DNA of 64,000 nucleotides from JAOPZW01 sp963806015 (GTDB taxonomy: Bacteria > Actinomycetota > Thermoleophilia > Solirubrobacterales > Solirubrobacteraceae), in the NCBI GenBank assembly GCA_963806015.1, contig CAWDWM010000002.1, positions 434,001 through 498,000 on the forward strand. The letters are read 5' to 3'. Shown here piece after piece: positions 59,055-64,000 of this stretch. The notes under the pieces were generated by a model. It saw only the letters and a list, made by a program, of their open reading frames with translations. It did not search any database and was not told where the DNA came from. Every line of letters begins with the position of its first letter. Within the stretch, counting starts at the first letter, position 1. A program made the translations under genes and the position numbers.

Positions 59055-60224
59055 GTGCGCTCCGCCCTGCTCGCCGCCGCCGCCCTGGCGATCGCCACAC
59101 CCGGCGCCGGCGCCGCGGTCCGCGTCGCGCCGATCGGCGTGCGGCCGTACGCGACGCTCGTGGTGCACGTCACGGGCCGCCTGCCGCAGACGCTGTCCGT
59201 CGACGGGCGGCGGATGGCCACGGCGCGCCACGCCGCCACCCGCGTCAGCCTGCGCGGCCGCCTCGCGCAGGGCCGCCACCGCCTGCGCGCCTGCCGTGGG
59301 CGCGCGTGCTCTACGAGCGCGCCGTTCGTCGTGACCAGCGGGCCGGTCCTCGGCGGCTGCCCCGTGTTCCCGCCCGACAGCCCGTGGAACACCGACGTCA
59401 GCGCGACGGCCCTCGCCGGCGACTCCGCCACGCTGGTCGGCGCACAGGCGGCCGGGCACAACGTCCACCTGGACTTCGGCGACACCCAGTCGGAGTACGG
59501 GATCCCCTACGCGCTGGTCCCGGCCACGCAGCGCCGCGTCCCGATCGCGTTCGGCACCGACGGCGCCGACTACGGCGACGAGAGCGACCACGGACCCTTC
59601 CCGATCCCGCCGCGCGCCCCGATCGAGGGCGCGCCGGCCGGCCGGCCCGACCCGCAGGAGGGCGACCGCCACGTCATCGTCGTCCAGCGCGAGCGTTGTG
59701 TCGACTACGAGCTCTACAACGCGCTGCGGGTCGGCGGCGGGGCGTCCTGGCAGGTCTCCTCCGCCGCTCGCTGGGACCTCACGCGCAACGCCCGGCGACC
59801 CGCGGGCTGGACGTCGGCCGACGCCGCCGGCCTGCCCATCCTCCCCGGGCTGCTGCGCTATGACGAGGCGGCCTCGGGCACCATCCGCCACGCGCTGCGC
59901 TTCACGCTGCCGCGCGCCCGCCGCGCCTGGCAGGCGCCCGCAGGCCACTGCGGGACGACGACCGATCCCTCCGCCCCGCCCTACGGCTCGCGCTGGCGGC
60001 TGAAGGCCTCCTTCGACGAGGCGCCCTACAGCGGGCCGGCGCTGGCGATCGTCCGCGCGCTCAAGCGCTACGGGCTGATGTTCGCCGACCAGGGTTCCTC
60101 GATGTTCATCACCGGCACGACCGATGCTCGATGGACCCAGACGATCGAGGACATCAACCAGCGCCATCCGATCCCCGGCGATGCCTTCGAGGTGGTCGCC
60201 GGGCCCGCGCCGACGCCGTGCTGA
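59055..60224 (+). CDS. Secreted protein of unknown function
   Basis: 389 residues from GTG 59055, with a signal peptide (ALLAAAALAIATPGAGA). About 80 residues of beta structure (LVVHVTGRLPQTLSVDGRRM) precede a larger domain with CPVFPPDSPWNTDVS, YGIPYALVPATQRRVPIAFG, HVIVVQRERCVDYELYNALR and LPILPGLLRYDEAASGTIRH. I know this pattern from uncharacterised proteins of soil actinobacteria and others; no function is known to me. The conserved Cys and Tyr/His rows suggest an enzyme, not proven. Confidence 0.75.
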   Translation: MRSALLAAAALAIATPGAGAAVRVAPIGVRPYATLVVHVTGRLPQTLSVDGRRMATARHAATRVSLRGRLAQGRHRLRACRGRACSTSAPFVVTSGPVLGGCPVFPPDSPWNTDVSATALAGDSATLVGAQAAGHNVHLDFGDTQSEYGIPYALVPATQRRVPIAFGTDGADYGDESDHGPFPIPPRAPIEGAPAGRPDPQEGDRHVIVVQRERCVDYELYNALRVGGGASWQVSSAARWDLTRNARRPAGWTSADAAGLPILPGLLRYDEAASGTIRHALRFTLPRARRAWQAPAGHCGTTTDPSAPPYGSRWRLKASFDEAPYSGPALAIVRALKRYGLMFADQGSSMFITGTTDARWTQTIEDINQRHPIPGDAFEVVAGPAPTPC

Positions 60225-60245
60225 GCCACCTATGATCCGCCGGGC

Positions 60246-61199
60246 ATGAGCGCCACCGCGACGTCACGCAACGGCCACAGCGCCACCCCGGTCGGCAACG
60301 GGCGCCTGGACCACGAGGACGAGGACAGTCCCGAGGGCGACTCCGGCGGATCCTTGCCCGGCCGCCTGCTGAAGGCGCTTGCCGGCCAGGTCGTCAGCCG
60401 CGTGCCCCCCGCCGACCTCGACGAGCGCGACCCCGACTACATCCGCGAGGCGCTCCCGCGCCTGTGGCTGCTCTCCAGCCTCTACTTCCGCGGCGAGGTC
60501 CGCGGGCTGGGGAACATCCCCGAGGAGGGTCCGGTGCTGCTGGTGGGCAACCACTCGGGCGGCAACCTCACACCCGACACCACCGTCTTCACGCTCGCCT
60601 TCAGCGCCTACTTCGGCGTCGAGCGGCGCTTCTACCAGCTGGCCCACAACCTCGTGCTGTCGATGCCGTGGCTCGGCTTCCTGCGCAAGTTCGGGACCGT
60701 CGCCGCGTCACCGGCCAACGCCGAGAAGGCGCTGCGCTCGGGCGCCGCCGTGCTCGTCTACCCGGGCGGCGACCACGAGGTCCACCGCCCGACGTGGCAC
60801 GGCAATCGCGTCGACTTCGGCGGGCGCCGGGGGTTCATTCGCCTCGCGCTCGAGCACGACGTGCCGATCGTCCCCGTCGTCTCCATCGGCGGCCAGGAGA
60901 CGGCGCTGTTCCTCAGCCGCGGCGAGACGCTGTCCAGGCTCCTGGGGCTCGACCGCCTGCTGCGGCTCAAGGTCCTGCCGATCTCGATCGCGGTCCCGTG
61001 GGGCATCAACGTCGGCGACTTCCTCGGCCACGTGCCGCTGCCGGCCAAGATCACGGTCGAGGCGCTGCCCCCCATTCGCCTGGCCGACGAGTTCGGCCCC
61101 GAGCCCGACGTCGACGAGGCCTACGAGCACGTGCTGCGCCTCATGCAGGAGACCCTCGACGCGCTCGCCGCGGAGCGCCGCCTGCCCCTGATCGGATGA
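60246..61199 (+). CDS. Lysophospholipid/diacylglycerol acyltransferase (PlsC family)
   Basis: 317 residues. Motif I NHSGGNLTPD near residue 100 has the catalytic histidine, VLVYPGGDHEVHRPTW near 175 is motif III, and IRLALEHDVPIVPVVSIGGQ follows. No strong membrane anchor apart from an amphipathic N-terminus. It transfers an acyl chain to a lipid acceptor. Its stop overlaps the SRPBCC gene start (ATGA). Confidence 0.88.
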   Translation: MSATATSRNGHSATPVGNGRLDHEDEDSPEGDSGGSLPGRLLKALAGQVVSRVPPADLDERDPDYIREALPRLWLLSSLYFRGEVRGLGNIPEEGPVLLVGNHSGGNLTPDTTVFTLAFSAYFGVERRFYQLAHNLVLSMPWLGFLRKFGTVAASPANAEKALRSGAAVLVYPGGDHEVHRPTWHGNRVDFGGRRGFIRLALEHDVPIVPVVSIGGQETALFLSRGETLSRLLGLDRLLRLKVLPISIAVPWGINVGDFLGHVPLPAKITVEALPPIRLADEFGPEPDVDEAYEHVLRLMQETLDALAAERRLPLIG

Positions 61200-61717
61200 G
61201 GGTCCAGGCGCAGATCGACATCGCGGCCCCGCCGCCGGCGGTGTGGGAGTTCGTCATCGACCCCGCCCGCTATCTGCACTTCATGGCGGGCATGACGCGC
61301 TGGGAGGTCGCGGGCGAGCTCGCCACAGGGATGGGCGCGCGCTACCGGACCCTCATGCGCGTCGGCTCCGCCGAGGTCGGCGGCCTGGTGGAGATCGTCG
61401 AATGGGAGGAGGGCTGCGACCTCGCCTGGGCCTCGGTCACCGGCGTGGACCAGCGCGGGCGCTGGCGCCTGCGCGCGCTCCCGGACGATCACACCCGCGT
61501 CGAACTGCGCCTGGCCTACGGCGTGGCGGGCTCCGGCATCCTGGGCTGGGTCGCCGAGCAGGTCGCGGCCCCCACCGTGCGCGGGAACCTGCGGCGCTCG
61601 CTGCAGCAACTCAAGCGCCAGGTCGAGCACGAGTCCCTGCGCCGCCAGGCGGCGCACCGGCGTTCTCAGCGCGGCGTCAGCGGTGCGAGCGCCAGCGCCA
61701 CACCGGGCGGAAGCTGA
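61196..61717 (+). CDS. SRPBCC family protein
   Basis: 173 residues: RVQAQIDIAAPPPAVWEFVI opens the cavity fold, GARYRTLMRVGSAEVGGLVE is the middle sheet and a long C-terminal helix (GNLRRSLQQLKRQVEHESLR) closes it. It is coupled to the acyltransferase gene, so a lipid-type ligand is plausible. The last 41 bases overlap the end of the convergent beta-propeller gene. Confidence 0.85.
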   Translation: MRVQAQIDIAAPPPAVWEFVIDPARYLHFMAGMTRWEVAGELATGMGARYRTLMRVGSAEVGGLVEIVEWEEGCDLAWASVTGVDQRGRWRLRALPDDHTRVELRLAYGVAGSGILGWVAEQVAAPTVRGNLRRSLQQLKRQVEHESLRRQAAHRRSQRGVSGASASATPGGS

Positions 61718-63878
61718 CCGTCAGGCGCTGGACGCTGCCGTCGCTCAGGCTGAGGATGAAGGTGCGGCAGGTCCCCGCCCACGCGGCCCTGGTCTGCCAG
61801 CGGAAGACGTAGTGGCCGCTCCGGCGGCTGAAGCGCAGGCCCCGACCGGACGGGCTGCGGGCCGGCTCGCCACCCGTCGGCTGGCCGGGATGCTGGCAGT
61901 CGACCTGCACGCTGCTCGGCGAGCCCTTGGCCAGGATCTTCAGCCCTTGGTAGCCATCGAGGCCGAAGACGATCGAGATCGCGTCGCCGGCGTGGACGAC
62001 GCTGCCGTTGCGGATCGGGCCGAAGAAGCCCGCGAAGCCCAGGTCGGGCGGCGGCGGGGGCGGCTCGACGACCGTGTAGCTATTGGTGACCGTCGTCTCG
62101 TGGCCGGCGCCATCGCGTGCGACCACCGTGAAGTCATAGGCACCCGGGGTCGCGGTGTTCAGCGGGTCGCCGCTGGGCACGTCGCCCGTGCACGACGCCA
62201 GCCCCGAGCCGCCCTCGTCGGCACACGAGTAGTCCGCCCGGACGTCGGCGCCCACGTCGTACTGCGCGCCCTGCGACGGCGTGCGCAGATCGACGGTCGG
62301 CGCCTGCTCGTCCGGCGCCGCGACCACCGTGTAGTGGTGCGTCACGGTGGTCTCGTTCTCCGCGCCGTCGCGAGCGACGACGCTGAAGCTGTGGTCACCC
62401 ACCGTCGCGGTGCTCAGCGGGTCGCCGTCGGGCACGTCGCCCGTGCACGAGGCCAGGGACGAGCCGCCCTCGTCGGCACACGAGTAGTCGGCGGCAACCT
62501 GATCGCCGAGCGTGTACTGAGCGCCCTCGGCCGGCGTACGCAGATCGACGGTCGGCGCCTGCTCGTCGGGCGCCACCGTGTAGTCGTGCGTCACGGTGGT
62601 CTCGTTGCCCGCGCCGTCGGCAGCGACGACGGTCAGGTGATGGTCGCCCGGCGTGGAGGTGTCCAGCGGGTCGCCGTCGGGCACGTCGCCCGTGCACGAC
62701 GCCAGCCCCGAGCCGCCCTCGTCGGCGCACGAGTAGTCGGCGGCGACCTCCTGGTTGAGCGTGTACTGAGCCCCGTCGGGCGGCGTGCGCAGATCGACGG
62801 TCGGCGCCTGGACGTCGCGCGGCTTGACCGCGACCACGGCGATGGGCCGGAAGTCGGCGCCGACGGACGCGGGCGTCTTGGCGCTCAGGGCGCCGTCGCT
62901 GCCGACGTCGTACTGCCCGACGGCGGCGGCGCCGAAGCCCGCCACGTACAGGCTGTGACCGCCGGGCGCGAGCGCCAGGCCGAAGGGGCTGGCGGGGCTG
63001 TCGATCGGTCCGGCCGGCTTGGGCGTGAGCGCGCCGCCGGGGAGTGCGTCGTATTGCGAGATCTTGTCATCGCCGAAGTTGGCCACGTACACACCGTCTG
63101 CGGTGGCGAGGACGCCCTCCGGCAGGGAGCCGGTGGGGACCAGCGCGGGGCTGAGGGGCGAGAGCGTGCCGTTGGCGGCGATCGAGAACTGGGCGACGGT
63201 GCCGTCGGCCACCTGGTCGGCCACGTAGGCGTTCGCGCCGTCGGGGCTCACCGCGATCCCCACCGGGGTCGGGCCGGCCGGGACGCTGGCGGGCGTCTTG
63301 GGCGAGAGCGACCCGTTCGCGGCGACGTCGTACTGCGAGACCGAGGCGCTCCTGGAGTTCGTGGCGTATGCGCTGTGTCCGTCGGGCGACAGCGTGACCT
63401 GCACGGGCTTCGTCTCGGCCGCTCGGCTCGAGGCCGGCGTGAGCGTGCCGTCGGTGCCGACGTTGTAGACGCCGATCGCGTTGTCGCCCTGATCGGCGAC
63501 GTACACGTGCCTGCCATCCGGGGACACGGCGAGGCCGAACGGCGTCGTGCCGGCGGCCACCGTGGCCGGCTGCAGCGGCGTGAGCGTGCCGTCGACGGCG
63601 ATCGCGTACTGCGAGATGTCGTTGGAGGCCTCATTGGAGATGTAGAGGTAGCGCCCGTCAGGGGTGGCCACCGCCCCCTTCGAGGTGCTGCCCGCGTCCA
63701 ATCCGGCAGGATCGAGCGCCGCCAGCGCCCCGGCGTCGTCGGCCGCGTACTGGCGGACGGTCTGCTCCGAGCTGGTGGCGTACACGTAGGCCGACGGCGT
63801 GGCGGCCTGCGCCGTTCCAGCCATCAGGGTCATCGCGAGCACCGCGATCGCGGCCGTCCTGGCCAAACGGGAGCTCAT
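61677..63878 (-). CDS. Secreted beta-propeller protein with three Ig-like repeats
   Basis: 733 residues from ATG 63878; GGAAGGA upstream favours this over ATG 63899. Signal peptide AAIAVLAMTLMAGTAQA. About 330 residues form a YncE/lactonase-like propeller with repeats such as GLAVSPDGRHVYVADQGDNA and GIAVSPDGANAYVADQVADG. Three 80-residue repeats follow, each starting APTVDLRTP and containing DYSCADEGGS-x-LASCTGDVP, and then a final beta domain. The outer cell surface is the likely place. Ligand unknown. Confidence 0.87.
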   Translation of the reverse strand: MSSRLARTAAIAVLAMTLMAGTAQAATPSAYVYATSSEQTVRQYAADDAGALAALDPAGLDAGSTSKGAVATPDGRYLYISNEASNDISQYAIAVDGTLTPLQPATVAAGTTPFGLAVSPDGRHVYVADQGDNAIGVYNVGTDGTLTPASSRAAETKPVQVTLSPDGHSAYATNSRSASVSQYDVAANGSLSPKTPASVPAGPTPVGIAVSPDGANAYVADQVADGTVAQFSIAANGTLSPLSPALVPTGSLPEGVLATADGVYVANFGDDKISQYDALPGGALTPKPAGPIDSPASPFGLALAPGGHSLYVAGFGAAAVGQYDVGSDGALSAKTPASVGADFRPIAVVAVKPRDVQAPTVDLRTPPDGAQYTLNQEVAADYSCADEGGSGLASCTGDVPDGDPLDTSTPGDHHLTVVAADGAGNETTVTHDYTVAPDEQAPTVDLRTPAEGAQYTLGDQVAADYSCADEGGSSLASCTGDVPDGDPLSTATVGDHSFSVVARDGAENETTVTHHYTVVAAPDEQAPTVDLRTPSQGAQYDVGADVRADYSCADEGGSGLASCTGDVPSGDPLNTATPGAYDFTVVARDGAGHETTVTNSYTVVEPPPPPPDLGFAGFFGPIRNGSVVHAGDAISIVFGLDGYQGLKILAKGSPSSVQVDCQHPGQPTGGEPARSPSGRGLRFSRRSGHYVFRWQTRAAWAGTCRTFILSLSDGSVQRLTVSFRPVWRWRSHR
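62052..62810 (-). repeat. Three tandem repeats of about 250 bases inside the propeller gene
   Basis: The DNA string GCAGATCGACGGTCGGCGCC recurs with units 255 and 249 bases apart (around 62285, 62540 and 62789). Each unit codes one Ig-like domain with a conserved cysteine pair. Close identity between units points to recent tandem duplication, and copy number may vary between strains. Confidence 0.8.
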
Positions 63879-63913
63879 TTTGGGGGATCCTTCCTCCATC
63901 GGAACACGGCAAC

Positions 63914-63923
63914 AGTACGTACT
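63914..63923. promoter_or_regulatory. Palindrome upstream of the propeller gene
   Basis: AGTACGTACT is a perfect ten-base palindrome 36 bases before the propeller gene start. It resembles the half-sites of the CAGTACA/TGTACTG palindrome at 53443-53458. The remaining 80 bases to the window edge show no gene. Confidence 0.35.
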
Positions 63924-64000
63924 AAAGCGTCATGGACTCGCCCCACGAACAAGTATCGGCAGCAGCGGACGAATATCTGAGCGTCATCTTGAATTCGTGC

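Noticed and set aside
62052..62810. Regular repeats considered as a CRISPR array
   Set aside because: Units are about 250 bases, coding, and without short direct repeats and unique spacers.
63932..63979. 15-codon ATG frame at the right edge
   Set aside because: Too short and without a ribosome site or neighbours to support it.

Overview
The window is chromosomal DNA from a very GC-rich bacterium, with GTG and even TTG starts in frequent use. The gene content points to a deep-branching actinobacterium of the Thermoleophilia / Solirubrobacterales kind: a SigH-type sigma factor next to rlmB and cysS, PspA with a PspAA partner, a c-di-AMP riboswitch in front of a cell-wall hydrolase, paired acyl-CoA dehydrogenases, and many small secreted beta-rich proteins. 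The taxonomic placement is an inference from content. I see no insertion sequence, prophage, CRISPR array or plasmid gene; the region reads as ordinary, densely packed chromosome with about 75 genes and one tRNA.

Layout. 1-5.5 kb: end of a phosphoesterase, an M20 dipeptidase, a STAS protein, a thiamine-diphosphate enzyme coupled to a membrane protein, and an ArsR / AHSA1 / monooxygenase operon with a clear operator. 5.5-9.7 kb: a GAF-PAS-GAF histidine kinase, PspA/PspAA, a thioesterase and guanine deaminase. 9.7-14.1 kb: envelope genes (orphan membrane protein, CarS-like protein, NlpC/P60 hydrolase under a c-di-AMP riboswitch, divergent cell-wall-binding lipoprotein). 14.1-19 kb: glucan phosphorylase, Lrp regulator with divergent permease, calcium-repeat secreted protein. 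19-24.5 kb: two acyl-CoA dehydrogenases, a diguanylate cyclase, xseA/xseB. 24.5-32 kb: SRPBCC protein, flippase-like and glycosyltransferase-like membrane proteins, MFS exporter, enolase-superfamily protein, PadR regulator with its membrane partner. 32-35.6 kb: a two-component system embedded between small secreted or membrane proteins. 35.6-39.9 kb: AlkX-like glycosylase, thiolase, 3-hydroxyacyl-CoA dehydrogenase, GST. 40-47.6 kb: CNNM protein, cobalamin-binding-like protein, rhomboid protease, two tandem ECF sigma cassettes, a PlsC-GpsA fusion, tRNA-Thr. 47.6-54.8 kb: secreted proteins and a copper operon (multicopper oxidase, beta-helix protein, cupredoxin) divergent from a TetR gene. 54.8-57.7 kb: sigH, rlmB, cysS. 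57.8-63.9 kb: a lipid-type operon (SCP2-hydrolase, secreted protein, acyltransferase, SRPBCC) convergent with a secreted beta-propeller protein.

How the genes work together. Fatty-acid or sterol side-chain oxidation genes sit at 19-21 kb and 37-39 kb. Phospholipid acylation appears twice (45.4-47.0 kb and 60.2 kb). Signalling is dense: two histidine kinases, one response regulator, one diguanylate cyclase, two ECF sigma factors, SigH, and ArsR, Lrp, PadR and TetR regulators, most with palindromic operators visible in divergent promoters. The items most worth following are the copper operon at 50.6-53.4 kb, the PlsC-GpsA fusion whose dehydrogenase half has lost its usual catalytic lysine, and the two-component operon with two look-alike small membrane proteins.
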